This document shows positions 11,801-23,585 of a DNA stretch of 64,000 nucleotides, piece after piece; the first letter of the stretch is position 1, and each line of letters begins with the position of its first letter. Below the pieces are notes generated by a model that did no database searches, was not told the origin of the DNA, and saw only the letters and a program-made list of their open reading frames with translations. Source of the DNA: Lottia gigantea. Taxonomy: Eukaryota > Mollusca > Gastropoda > Lottiidae. Position numbers and translations under genes: made by a program. The DNA lies in the NCBI RefSeq assembly GCF_000327385.1, contig NW_008710427.1, positions 751,839 through 815,838 on the forward strand, in the 5' to 3' direction.

Positions 11801-13400
11801 TGGAAATTAACTGGGGGTATACCTTTAAGGACCTTCCGTAAGCTCAAATTACAGTTTAACATGGTTCAATACATCACAGAGCTTATTTATATATTATAGC
11901 GGGGCATAAAATATATTAAACAAATATAAAAGGGGGTGTGGCATTTTGATTTTAATTAGAGTTGACAGACCGATGACAGCGTATTTAGACTACAGTAATT
12001 ACACTATGTTAAGTGAATGGGATTTTGAATTTGCATGTAAGGCATATTATATATCACTGGAAAGCTCAGGATCTCAGCATTATGAATCCGAAAATAATAT
12101 TGCTGTATCTGTATTAAGTCACCTGTTTGCTTTAAAGATGCAAACTCAACTTTTAGTGACACCCATAAAACCAGAACCACGTATCAGACATGAAAAATAT
12201 TAACATCATCTAAAACCTGTAGTCGGTATTAATTATCACTGTAAATATCAACATCATCCAAGGTACAGCTCTTGAGATAGAAGCGTTCAAAGTTTTATGA
12301 AAATTGCAACATTTTTTTAAATATGGCTTCGACATCATCAAGTGCGATATTATTTGAAACCATTAAATAAGTACATAAATAATCTGAAGGTGGTAGCATG
12401 CTAATACAATTAGGGATTGAGATACAGCACTGCAAAAGTGCAAAATTGGCCATATTTAGATCCCTATAAAACCAAAAGGTGTGGTTGGACCCCAAAAGGT
12501 CAAGGTCAGCTATTATCATCATGGTAAATATGAAGATCATCAAAGGTCAACGTCACAAGATATGAGCCTTCAAATTTCGAAAAAATTGAACCGGAAATCG
12601 CAAAAAAGCAAAGACGAAATTCAAAAATCGGCTTCCTAGAGTTTTCTTAAATTTTTGTGTTCTTTCATTTGACACCAAAATTATCAAAATCGGCTAAGCC
12701 GTCATCTCTGACAAAAATTTTGGATAATTTAAGAAAAATCAAAATGGCGACCAAACTATCAATTTTCGTGTCTAGTAAATGCCTCTGTTTTTTAAAGTCA
12801 TAACGTAATCTATTTATTAGTATAAGTTTCAGTGACCTTCATACATAAAAAAGGAAGTGGGTCAACCGGAAGCTAGCACCTTGATTTCGCACCAATCGGA
12901 AGCGATGCAAAATTTTTGATTGTGTCAATCGGACGCATAGCGGAGAAAATAGAAAATTTGGTCAAATTTTGCGAAATTCGGCTAAAAAATGTGTGCTATG
13001 AATTTTCAAAATTCGAATTTTTTTAATTGCTATCACATAGGATATTCGGGCGAAATTCTAAAACTGAAAACCCGAGCAAAATCGCTCCAAAATTGCGCCT
13101 TCAAGAGTCAATTATCTACTTTTTGCATATTTTGCAATGTGCCACTATCCGTTTTGCAAAATTATTCCAATTTATATTCATTAGTTAAAACACCGAATAT
13201 GCAGATCCAATGTATTGCTAATCTTGCAGTAACTATTACCGTTTCTGCAGAGTACTGGACACAAACTTATAATTTTTTTGAAAGTACGAAAACAAAGCAG
13301 GGCGTTCGAAGAATGATCGAAACAACTGCTTTTACATAGGAGGATGCCTATATTATATGTCTATATTAACACATAATGGAGACAACTTTAAGGGACACTT
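11801..13400. other. Intergenic stretch with low-grade repeats, no gene called
   Basis: Contains sequence of the AGGTCAAGGTCA / CATCAAAGGTCAACG style also met in the repeats of intron 3 of the receptor gene. A 116-codon open frame (12989-13339) has no recognisable domain and is not called. Confidence 0.35.
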
Positions 13401-13416
13401 CCTCTTAGAATGAACC

Positions 13417-13481
13417 ATCTTCACAATGACCAAGGTAAAGCAAACCTCGTCTTATACACTTACCTTAACCATTGTGAAGAT
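13417..13481 (+). repeat. Short hairpin, 23-base arms
   Basis: ATCTTCACAATGACCAAGG at 13417 is mirrored by CCTTAACCATTGTGAAGAT ending at 13481, about 20 of 23 pairs, around a 19-base loop. The flanking text (AGGGACACT..TCTTAGAATGAAC and AAACTTGACCTATAA) recurs near 22785-22850 without the hairpin. It is therefore part of an interspersed repeat rather than a proven small RNA. Confidence 0.45.
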
Positions 13482-14106
13482 GAGAATAAACTTACAAGTC
13501 TCAAACTTGACCTATAAGAAAATTTAACATTTAACACATGATAACATAATTTCTATATAATCCGATAAATCTATAAATCAAATATTTAGTAGAAGTATTT
13601 ATTGAAAAATTTCAATAATTACTCAGTTTTATGAATTTATTGTATTACGCCAGGTAAGTCCACTGATGAATATATCGGCCTACTCTTATTAGCCACGTTT
13701 GAAAATTTAAATTTTATGTTCCAATGTAGAGGTAGTATTCTTTTAATAAGTTCTATAAAGCTAAAAGAAAATGTATACGGCTTCTTATGTTGTGTTACAC
13801 AATGGCACGAATCATTCTATTCCTAGCCAATCAAATTTATGTGGGGGAGTTGATCTCTCACACAGTGTCACACAATATTCGATTGATACAGAGCAAATCA
13901 TTTTTCATTACTAACATTCTGATAAAAGAATTTTTTTTATCGTGTAGAGAAGTCCGTATCACCAATACAATCATGTACAAGACTAGAAGGAATCTGTGAT
14001 TAATCACACAATTGCAGCTCTGCAGTTACGGTGGCCAGAACCAAGTATTACTAATGTCATACAACACATGTAACATTCAATTCAGATAGCTTGCCAGGCA
14101 AGGAAA

Positions 14107-14646
14107 CATACGCCCACTACCAGCTGTCAGAAATGATAATGTCATATGAATTTTCGAATAATCTAATATTTATAAGTCAAGGCAAAACCTCAAAAACAGT
14201 CATCAAATTATTATTAAATTCAATCATGAACATGGTCTCACACAAGTGCAGTAACTCTGAAACTGTTCATCCGATAATTACCTGTAAAAACGTTAGCCTC
14301 CACAAGACAAATTTTACGAGTTTTTACTAAGTCAACGTCAATAACTCCGAAACCGTTCATGCGAATAAAACCAATTTCGAATTTGACCACGATCACATCA
14401 ATAGGCCTACGTGCATACTAAGTTTCATCAAGATCGGATAAAAACTTTAGCCTTTATGTGCCTACAAACCAAATTTGACGTGTTTTACCAAGTAAAGGGC
14501 AATAACTCGAAACCGTTCATCAAAATAATGCCAATTTCGAACTTGATTGAGATCTCATCAAAATATACATGCATGCATACCAAGTTTCATCAAGATCATA
14601 TGAAAACGGAAGTCTCTATCGTGACTACCAAAACGTGAACGTATAA
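14107..14646 (+). repeat. Modular repeat family R2, copy
   Basis: Begins with ATACGCCCAC after GCTTGCCAGGCAAGG, as in the copies at 35610 and 48292. It is built of modules of the type AATAACTC.GAAACCGTTCATC ... ACATGCATGCATACCAAGTTTCATCAAGATC. Its right tail is lost where the next element (14649) begins. Confidence 0.65.
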
Positions 14647-14648
14647 AA

Positions 14649-15012
14649 ACGAGGGTTGGCTGAAAATTCTAAGTCTGAGTGGGATATCCATTTCAGACTG
14701 ACACACACTTTTCCCACCAGGTACAATCATTTAATGAATCACATACATAAGAAGTGCAATTGTATTGTTATTACTGTTTTGACAGAGGATCAGAAACGTG
14801 TCAGTATTTATGTCATGATTTTGTTACCCGATTTGACCTATCAGACTTACACCTGTTTTTAATAGTAATGATGTCGCCATTTTGACATTATTGGAGTGGC
14901 TGCAACCTTTTATGAGGTCCCCAACCTGCAGCACCAATGCCAAAAGTGTGTAAACCTGGAACATGGAAGGGGACAGTTTAGCATGGCATAGACCTTTCCA
15001 GCCAGCCCTCGT
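14649..15012. mobile_element. MITE with ACGAGGG terminal inverted repeats (364 bp)
   Basis: The left end ACGAGGGTTGGCTGAAAA and the right end, read in reverse complement as ACGAGGGCTGGCTGGAAA, match at 16 of 18 positions. There is no coding content. It sits directly against the right edge of an R2 repeat, as if inserted into it. Confidence 0.7.
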
Positions 15013-15569
15013 ACAAATAGTCTCAAAACTGTATAATGCGATATGCTCTGGTCAGTTATGTTACTTCAAATAATGCACTCTAAAAGCAGAAATTCAGTCT
15101 ACTATAGTGAAAATAGAACGCGCTGGACAAAAACACGATAAGACAAGTATCCAAAAACCCACGCCTCACCCACTTCATTAAAGTTTGGACATAATTTAGC
15201 ACCAGTAATTTAAATAAGTATTGCATGCTGCTGCTTGTATAGAATATAACATATTTATAGATTAGTTTTATAAATATTTGTGAACTTTAATCAACATCTC
15301 AAACCCTATGTCACTTTCAATCTCATATCCCATATTAATATAAACATGGATTTTATAGCATTTGTAAATAAAAGACGACAAATATTTGTGGCAGCCGCCG
15401 TGTCGGCTAGACAGAATTACCCAGATCCACGTGGAAACTATGCTTGATTGAGAGAGGCTGATGAAATTGACAATGTATATCCAGACTAACTGAATTGATA
15501 TTAAAATAAAACGATGTAACAACATATAGAAGCGAGGAGCACATGTAACAAAACACAAGACAATATTAT

Positions 15570-15650
15570 GGAATATAACACACTTCTTTATTCTTTAATA
15601 AGGTTAGACAAAAAACGTTTCAACACAATATATTAGTGTCGTCATCAGAT
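15570..15650 (-). repeat. Retroelement-like fragment with hammerhead-ribozyme-like core
   Basis: On the minus strand CTGATGA (15648-15642) is followed by a GACAC...GTGTT stem and then GAAAC (15621-15617). This is the order and spacing of a hammerhead core as known from Penelope-like elements and retrozymes. A related fragment lies at 20600-20690. A GTC follows shortly, but I could not fold a convincing stem I, so activity is doubtful. Confidence 0.4.
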
Positions 15651-15896
15651 GTAATGGCTAGAGAATACAACATAACAAAATATATACTAACAAGAAACGA
15701 ATTGATAGATTTTGCCAGATAAAATATATGTTATGTTATACCACAATCTAGAACTAATTTGATATTGGTTTTCATTGAGTTTTTTTTATTCAACTTTCTA
15801 TATTTTTTAGCCAATTGTGGAATTAGACCGAATAAAAATCACAGTTGCCATGCAATGTAACTAAGTGACAGCCTTGTTAATCCTGCCAAATATGTA

Positions 15897-16590
15897 CAGT
15901 GGTGTAACCTATTTTCGTGCATATAAGGATTCAACAACGTTTCGTCGAAGTTAAAAAAGTTGGATATTTTTTTGTGTCTTAGATGTTTCCACAGATATTC
16001 TACACTTTGACCAATATTTCATGAGCAATCAACTCGACAACGGCGGCAAAATGCGTCACCTATTTTTGTGTACAATGTTTGATCTATAAATAAGTCTAGA
16101 AAAACACGTTGTATGGATACCGAGTGGTATAATTAAATACTCTTAGTATTTATCTTTAATATCAATTCATTATAACTAGTGACAATTCTTTCAAAGAATC
16201 ACGATTTTAAAAAAAAATAGTGGCTGACAAAATAAGATACGTAGCGTGATTTATTGCTAAAATTCATTGAAACAACATAAGAATATGGCCCACTTTGTGT
16301 TCCATAGAATTTTTCTGCTGACACGGAATCCGCTAGCTGATCACGTGACTTTATTTGTTGGATTACATCCTAGCAGTCGACACTTGGAATTCCGATTACA
16401 GCTAGGGATTTATAAGGAAATTCGGCCGATGAAACTACTTGATTCATTCTACTAGCTGGCATTATACAGATAACCCATGTTTATCAAAACAAGCAAATGC
16501 GGAGGTCACGCGAGGTCGCACATGTAAATTATCAATCCTTTCCGGAAATGCACGAAATATAGGTTAGCATGAAATTAGGTTACTTGACTG
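15897..16590 (+). mobile_element. MITE-1 copy 2
   Basis: Complete ends: TA then CAGTGGTGTAACCTATTTTC at the left, and GGTTACTTGACTG then TA at the right. The right end read in reverse complement is CAGTCAAGTAACCTAATTTC. The pair forms imperfect terminal inverted repeats of about 24 bp. Compared with copies 1 and 3 it lacks about 80 bp internally, near 16430. Nothing coding. Confidence 0.87.
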
Positions 16591-17831
16591 TATATGTGTC
16601 TCTGGATAGTCAGGGTGAAATATCATACGACTAGAGTCACTGATTGAACAACATGAGGGTGTGCGTTATCTTTTTTTTATTCTCTGTCTAACTCTACAGT
16701 CATAATTATAATAAGCAATGTTTTTATGTTGTGCAATTTTTACTCTGCATATTCCAGGCAGTCTTAGCTACTTTGCCATCCATATTGCTATTGTTATGAT
16801 GAATATTACATTTTGATCTTTGACATTGGCATGCATGTAAGCTATTTGATGTGATGTGAGTGTTAACAATTTTTTTGAGTGTTACCTTGCGTTTGAATCT
16901 TTTTGATATGTTTGACCTTGGAGTAATGACTGAACAAGTTTTGTTAAATCAAAATGTTGAAGAGGGTACTCCGAAACATGTGCCCTTATTCCAGCCACTG
17001 ATTGATATTTTGATAGATTGATGTCTGCTGAAGTAGATTCAGAGGTAAAATAGGCCATGTTTGATAGGGAATTGTGAACTTTGAACTTATGGCTGACACG
17101 CAGTTTTAAATGGTTGATGCGAGATAATTTTTGTTAAAAGAACTATTTTCGGTCTATGAGGGGGGAAGATCAAATTATTATGGAAAACTGTTTTAGATTG
17201 GTCTAAAGCAGAAAAGGCATTGGTTGTCACCGAATTGTTTGAATAAATGTCAATTACTTTTTGAAATAGGCAGAGTAGGTTCCTTCCTGTTATGTTGGTC
17301 GTTAACGTAATGCATCTGTAAAATCTGTTATGAGTACAGCGAGTGCTAGTGCACTGTTCAACATAATTATAAAAGGATTCATCCAAAGTATGCAGCAAAG
17401 GGAGTTTTTAAATTATGAATGGAATGGAAGACATTCATTCAATATAGACATAATTCAGTACTCAACTCCGCAGCTGTACATAGTTCATTAAAGGCTCGAA
17501 CATAAATCGAGAAGACCTTGTGAACTGCTTCCGCAATGAGTCCCTCGTGTGTGAAAGAAACAGTATTGATAATGTATGAGTGTGGTAATTGACCTACTCA
17601 ATGTTCAGCAGTAGGGAAATTTAAACTATTCCGACCTGTCCCGGGCGTCGGTTAATTTGAGTAGAGTCATTGAGTCATGTTAACCCTGCGACGTGCATTT
17701 CTGTCTGGGTAAACCGGCCTTATCAGGCCTTAACCGGCCTAGAATAAGAAATAATGATTGCAATAAATAACTATTTTGGTCTCATTTCTTGTAATTGTGA
17801 TGACAATAAAGCTGTGGGTATCATCAGTAAC
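16591..17831. other. Intergenic stretch, nothing recognised
   Basis: No exon-like segment or clear repeat seen apart from a short GGCCTTATCAGGCCTTAACC tract near 17710. Confidence 0.35.
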
Positions 17832-18141
17832 ATTATAAGCTGCGATTACATGTGTGTACGTAAGTGTAACTCAAACCCAAACTCAACCTTAAACTCAAAC
17901 TCAAAGTGTGATTACATGACTGTGTCCGTTTACGTTTATTCCGCAAAACACCGTCCCTCACAGTAATGATGTCTGTCGCTCTATGAGCCATCCGTTGCAC
18001 TTAAGTAGGCGTTGAGTTTGAGTTTGACAACACATGTAAGCAGAAAATTGGATTTGCTAAGGATTTGAATAGAATTTGCTCTGGTACGATTTTTATTGGG
18101 GTGCGTTTGAATTTGAGTACACACGTAACCGCAGCTATAAT
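17832..18141. mobile_element. MITE with GCTGCGRTTAC terminal inverted repeats (310 bp)
   Basis: The left end ATTATAAGCTGCGATTACATGTGTGTAC is mirrored at the right end by GTACACACGTAACCGCAGCTATAAT. Inside is a run of ACTCAAAC-type repeats at the left and GAGTTTGAGTTTG at the right, so the inner parts are also mutually inverted. No protein. Confidence 0.7.
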
Positions 18142-19280
18142 CTACTAACGCAAAAATAAATGGCCCGCTTGAAGTGAACCGTAACTGGCCCAGATAATTT
18201 GTGGCTGACTAAACGCGGCTATCGTCTCGCCACAAATTTCTGACGCTGTTTCGAGGTTTCGCATCTTTCATATATAATATAATAATTTAATCAGAGTAGG
18301 CGATGTGCCGCCGTTTTGAGATACATATTTTTATTTACCACTCTGAATCACGTTTCTGGCAATAATTAGCACAATGAGATGAAACACAGTCGGACATAAA
18401 ATTTAGGTTCGTGTCATTAACTATTTCTTTATTTCTCATCTCTTTTAAATAATGAAAATTGAAAATATTATCGCCGCATGAATGAGAAACATGCCATTAA
18501 TTTCGGTGCTCTGGACAAAAGCATTTTCTCTTTGAACGTTTATTATTATTAATTCGGGTGGCCAAGAAAAAACGATAACACTTTACATTTCAGGATTATG
18601 TATAAAGATAAGACAATAATATTTAATAGTGATATAAGACATCTTTTAACACAAAAAATTATTTCATCACAACCCTTGGGCGCTTTAATAATCTTCTGGA
18701 TTTCCCCAAGGGGTACTCCATTCCATTTCCCCCTAATTCGGCTTTGTTTGAAGAAAGCTGATCTGCAACTGTAGCCTTTCCCGGCTAGAAAGTCCGACAC
18801 GCTGTAGTCCATAGAATTACAATGAGGAGTGATGGTTGTCATTCGTCATTATATTATATGAAATACTCCGATTTATTTATAAATCCGGAAGCAATTTTGT
18901 ATTTGGGTAAGCGTGGGCAATTGTGGTGTCATTGGACTATTTGTCTTCAATGGTTAGTGAAATGTCAAAGAGTACTCTCAGCTTTGAAATTCTTAACACG
19001 GGCTTTCCAAGCGGCAGCTATTTCAAATTCGTTCAACATGTAAGGCTGTAATAGGCTGTAGTGAAACGATGTCTTGAATCTTTGTTAATATGAGGTCATT
19101 CTATATTAGCTTTCTAACAAGACCAAGATCGCCCGCATCGCAAGAAAATTGGTTAAACAATTTTGTGTCAAATTGGTTACATTTTCAATCCCCTAAATTT
19201 AAACCAGATACATTAAATCTAGCAATATATTTCTTGTTTTTATATTATAATAACAATTATATTATGGAAGCCAGCTGCTT

Positions 19281-19612
19281 TTGCTTTCTCGCCTTTATCC
19301 TCGCTTTCTCGACTTTTTCCTCACTTTCCCGACTTCTCGCCTTATTCACTCTCACTTTCTCGCCTTTTTCCTCGCTTTCTCCTCGCCTTTTTTACTCTCG
19401 CTTTCTCCTCGCCTTTTTCCTCACTTTCTCCTCGCCTTTTTTACTCTCGCTTTCTCGCCTTTTTCCTCGTTAGCTTTTTCCTCGCTTTCTCGCCTTTTTC
19501 TTCATCTTTCTCACATTTTTCATCGCATTTTTCCTCACTTTCTCGCCTTTTTCCTCGCCTTCTCTCCTTTTTCCTCGCCCTTTTCGTCGCTTTCTCGCCC
19601 TTTTTCTTGCTA
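19281..19612 (+). repeat. Pyrimidine-only tandem tract (CTCGCTTTCTCGCCTTTTTC type)
   Basis: About 330 bp of imperfect 10-20 bp units such as CTCGCTTTCTCGCC, almost free of purines except the G of TCGC. The two open frames across it (Ser/Phe/Leu-rich) are artefacts of the repeat. Short related tracts in the opposite orientation lie at 10365-10410 and 21005-21055. Confidence 0.85.
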
Positions 19613-20060
19613 GTAATATCTATGTATCTACTGAATCAAACTGAAATTGTTTTCAATAGGTTAATTAACAAATGGATCGTTAATTTATTAGTTTGACCTA
19701 GTTTCGATGTTAGTCTTTTTCATGGCTCAATAATTTTAGTTGGAACCTTCAGAAAATTAGGCGACATATATTTCTGTAAATTAAAGCGTTCAATTTGCTT
19801 AAATCCGTACAGTATAGTTTTCTTGCAATTAACAAAAAACAATACAAACTTACAAAGTTTACGTAATGTGTAGCCTATATAGGCCTACGTTATAAGCTTA
19901 TAGAATAGTTTTGGCGTTTATAAGCTGGATTTCTTAAGTTAAAACTTTCATATATCATTATTCAGGGACACATTTTTCTAGGTTATGGTATATCTTTTGT
20001 CACAAATTTGAGCAAAAAAAAAAAATCTTTTACCTACAAAAAACGGAATGCCATATCTAT
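19613..20060 (+). repeat. Interspersed repeat family R4, copy 1
   Basis: AATATCTATGTATCTACT, ATCAAACTGAA.TTGTTTT, AGTTTGACCT and a later ACAGTA.AGTTTTCT block recur in the same order at 37975-38300. It is diverged and unclassified. Confidence 0.5.
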
Positions 20061-20599
20061 AGAAAACTAAAAATCGAATTTCTGAAAACATATTTATACA
20101 AATTTATCTTGTTACAAAGAACATAAAAAAGAAAACCGAGTTTAATTGGTCCATATATTATAAGCCCTACAGACTCCCAAAACAGTTTTTTTTTAACAAT
20201 GTGCGGTTTTTTTAAAAGCTATTTTTAATTGACAGCCAGTGAAAATATTCGATAACACTATAAATACGCTTTCTTTTTCAGTTTTTTCTACATCCGACGA
20301 TCTATTAATTTACAATCAAACAATCAATAAACTGAATAGAAAGTCAAATTACACACTAAGTTATAAGTCCTGTGCCTGTGCTTTCGTAACTTTGTCATAC
20401 CAAATTACAACCTATACTCCCTAAGTTTTAAAATTGGTTGAAAACTAAATTCCAGATCAGGTTTAACTTGTCTTAAGACGTTGATAGGAATTTTCATTGG
20501 TTTCTGATCAATTCATTATGAATGAATACTTATTTCATCGATAAATCGAATCCAAGGACCATAGTTATATTACATAATAGGCTTATAACAAAAACACAA

Positions 20600-20690
20600 T
20601 GGAATATATTCTGGTATAACACCTTCTTTATATGATAACAATGTACATAACGTTTCAACACAATTTACACGTGTCGTTATCTGATGAAAT
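20600..20690 (-). repeat. Second, more decayed copy of the hammerhead-like fragment
   Basis: Shares GGAATAT..TATAACAC, CTTCTTTAT, CGTTTCAACACAAT and GTGTCGT with 15570-15650. The core heptamer differs (CAGATAA instead of CTGATGA). Confidence 0.45.
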
Positions 20691-20729
20691 GAAGAACAAG
20701 GGGTAAACATGAGTTAATTTTCGGATAGA

Positions 20730-21060
20730 TTCAAAATAGAAAAGGAGACGCATTTGTTTGTTCCCCATCCCATTTCGTAAACATATATATACAATTTTTA
20801 TTCTTTAATTAAAAAAATCGACTTAATGCTAGATTCACATTCGATTACCATTAAGGACCGACCGACATGGGTACCGATTTTAAATACAAAATACCGCATG
20901 CAAAACTCATTACTTATTTCGTATGTTTTTTTTATTTGAATTTGTGAATAATTAAATTAAATTAACAATATGAAAAAAAATATCCACTGATAAAGATGAA
21001 TGAAAAAAGGCGAGGAAAAGGGCGAGGAAGAGGCCAGAAAGCGAGAAAGCGAGGGTAATA
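20730..21060 (+). repeat. Interspersed repeat family R3, copy 2
   Basis: Partner of 10299-10640. It carries its own GGCGAGGAAAAGGGCGAGG tract at 21005-21055, so the purine tract and the R3 body travel together. Confidence 0.5.
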
Positions 21061-21243
21061 TGGCCGCAGCCGGCTTCCATACAAAAGGGATTTATTAATT
21101 AAGAGTTGTGTTATGCAAAAGTCCAATCATCCCACTGATTACGTCGTCTGGTATTATATTACATCCTGTCATAAACATAGCGCCAAGTGACCCACGGAAA
21201 TTTCAAAATTATTTTTCTGTTTCGAGTTTGTATGCTATCTTAC

Positions 21244-21262
21244 GGAAGCGTATTAGGGCCAT

Positions 21263-21294
<32 letters not shown>

Positions 21295-21385
21295 TCATGT
21301 TAGTATGTTGAATTTTCAAGTTAGTATGTTGAATTTTCAAGTTAGTAACTTGAATTTTCAATTTAGTATGCCCTAATACGCTTCC
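21244..21385. mobile_element. Small MITE with perfect 16-bp inverted ends
   Basis: GGAAGCGTATTAGGGC (21244-21259) is exactly mirrored by GCCCTAATACGCTTCC (21370-21385). The interior is a T run followed by three 21-bp units of the type GAATTTTCAAGTTAGTATGTT. Confidence 0.75.
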
Positions 21386-23282
21386 ATACTATCTTTATTA
21401 GAACCCTACAACAAACAAATATTACAAAGTTAGCGATTATGAAATTTGTGAAGTCCATATTCAGTCCATCGTAAATTGATATGAATTATTTCTAAATAAA
21501 AAAGGCTTTCACCATAAAACGATATAGAAATTAACAACTAATCCGGAAACGTAACCTCATCTTAATATTGACAGAAATCCATACTCAAAATTTACGCGCG
21601 GCACCTGCATCCAGCATCCATCAGTATGAACTATTATATTGTTCATATACGTTGTCTTTCGATCACGCATATAACTGAATCTCATCGGCAACGTTGAATC
21701 TACATTAGTACACAATTTTTTTTTCACATAGAATATTATCAGGTACATGGTATCAATTGGTTTTCCACGACAGATCGTTCACATGGGTTACAAAAAACTC
21801 ATTCAATGAACAAAAAGGGGTTTCTAACTGTCCACGAATTCACAGAGAGTGCAATCTGAAGCACGTTCTACCATATTCCTTAGGGTAATAAGGTACTTTA
21901 ATTCTTGCAAAAAAGAAAATCAATGCGGGGCAACAGATTAAAATATTTCGTTTCATGTATAACCGAATAACAGAAAGATCCGATTCAGTTCGATTCAATT
22001 CGGTTTGCTTTCACACTGCAATCCCATAATTTTAAGTAACACGCCATTTCACAGTTGACAGAATCAAACTACAATTCTCATCGTTATAAAATATGAACAT
22101 AATAACAATACTGTTTTCCTTTCTGATGCATATTCATGTATTTATTAATACCTTTCATTGTGATTTTCAAGTATTTCTGTTATTATTTCCCGGCCAACAA
22201 GAGAAGAAATTATAAATTGTTTATTCACGTGATACCTCGCATGATAGTTTTATCCGAATAGCTTCTTGTTTGGTTTCGCACTGCCAATTATCTGGATCGT
22301 ATCAAGACGAAATCCACCTCTGAGGATTGATTTTTCTGTCTGGATAATTCTGGTTATAAGCTAAGGAGTTTATATGCGAAAGCAACTGAAAGTTATTCGG
22401 ATAAAACTGGATAGAACCGAAATACTTGTGGAGTGCGCAAGGGAGGCAGGGCTACCTCATACGTCAGTTCACTGACGTGAGTGGCGAACTCATTGACTGA
22501 GTGACGAACTCACGGACGGAGTGACGGGTGAGGTAGAATTGATTGGCGCAAAGGGGGTATTAGAGGTCTTCCCACGAAGTCGGCCAAGATAACAGTTCTG
22601 CAATCTAGATCCATCTTTGCCAGTTTAATGTCAAATTGTTCTCTCTCAACGAAGCGTGGCAGCAGTCTGAGATACCTAAACGCAACAGTAAGTTCCTAGT
22701 ATGTTGTGGTACTCACATTGTTACCCAAAGATTTACCAGTGTACTTTTATTTTCACAGACACAGTCATTTCGTCATATTTAAAGGAATACTACGTCTCAG
22801 AATGAACATAAAATTTAAGAATTTTAAACTTGACCTATAATAGCATAATTTATCAGTAGATATACCTGGTACATAAGCAACGTGGCGATTTTCCATAAAT
22901 CCCTTCTTAGTTTGACTATGGGAGAAAACTCTAAATCATTTGATAAGAATTGGACAACTAATAACTATTGATTTCTGATAGATTAACACGGGCGTATTAA
23001 ATAAGATCGAATGCCTTAAAAACATTGCCTTCAGGTGAAAAATATAATTGTAATTAATTAATCTTAATCATCGTTTTTAATTTCTTGTCAGACACATACT
23101 CCGTTGCTGAGAAAGTTATTTTTTATCATTTCTATATCTCAGTTTAAAGTATACTTGTGATAACACAAAATGGGCATAAAATAAGATTTGATCAACGGCT
23201 TGTACTGCACCCATTCCATGACTCACTCATGTTGTTTATTTCTGATTTTAGTTTGATTTATGTGTTAATGTTGATCCACAAG
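21386..23282. other. Intergenic stretch upstream of the PAN-domain gene
   Basis: Mostly featureless. Near 22465-22530 there is a short imperfect repetition of GAGTGACGAACTCA-type words. No exon or promoter could be assigned. Confidence 0.35.
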
Positions 23283-23585
23283 ATGAATGGAATAATATTT
23301 ACAGTGATAATTATGTGCATCTCTTCGATATCTGGACAAATTAAACCCAGTGTGATAACAACGTATGAATTTCTCCACGAGGATAATTTCATTGCTCAAT
23401 TTACACAGGAAACTCAAGACACTAGCCGGACAGAATGTGCATTAAGTTGTGTTTCGAGTAATAAATGCCGTTCATTTGCCTTTAATAACAACAAGAATAA
23501 ATGTTATTTATATAATAGGAATTTGTTAGACACCGATGCCACTGTTCCTGAAACTGGTATGGTAACATTGGTATCTGGTCAATAG
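23283..23585 (+). CDS. Small secreted PAN/Apple-like domain protein (100 aa)
   Basis: An uninterrupted frame, taken from the ATG at 23283 because a typical signal peptide (MNGIIFTVIIMCISSISG) begins there; the frame itself starts earlier at 23157. The mature part holds cysteines in the PAN order: TECALSCVSSNKCRSFAF, then KCYLYNR, that is C-x3-C-x5-C-x11-C. PAN/Apple folds mediate protein or carbohydrate contacts outside the cell. The protein is just one domain long and ends at a TAG. It may be a complete single-exon gene, or one exon of a larger gene whose other exons I did not see. Its partner is unknown. An AATAAA-rich stretch lies about 500 bp downstream. Confidence 0.65.
   Translation: MNGIIFTVIIMCISSISGQIKPSVITTYEFLHEDNFIAQFTQETQDTSRTECALSCVSSNKCRSFAFNNNKNKCYLYNRNLLDTDATVPETGMVTLVSGQ

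Noticed and set aside
11191-11862. Nearly identical minus-strand open frames that looked like a repeated protein
   Set aside because: They arise from the 218-bp tandem repeat and stop wherever the array ends.
12989-13339. 116-codon plus-strand open frame
   Set aside because: Composition like the surrounding repeat-rich DNA and no recognisable motif.
19090-19613. Two long Ser/Phe/Leu-rich frames resembling membrane proteins
   Set aside because: They only translate the pyrimidine-rich tandem tract.
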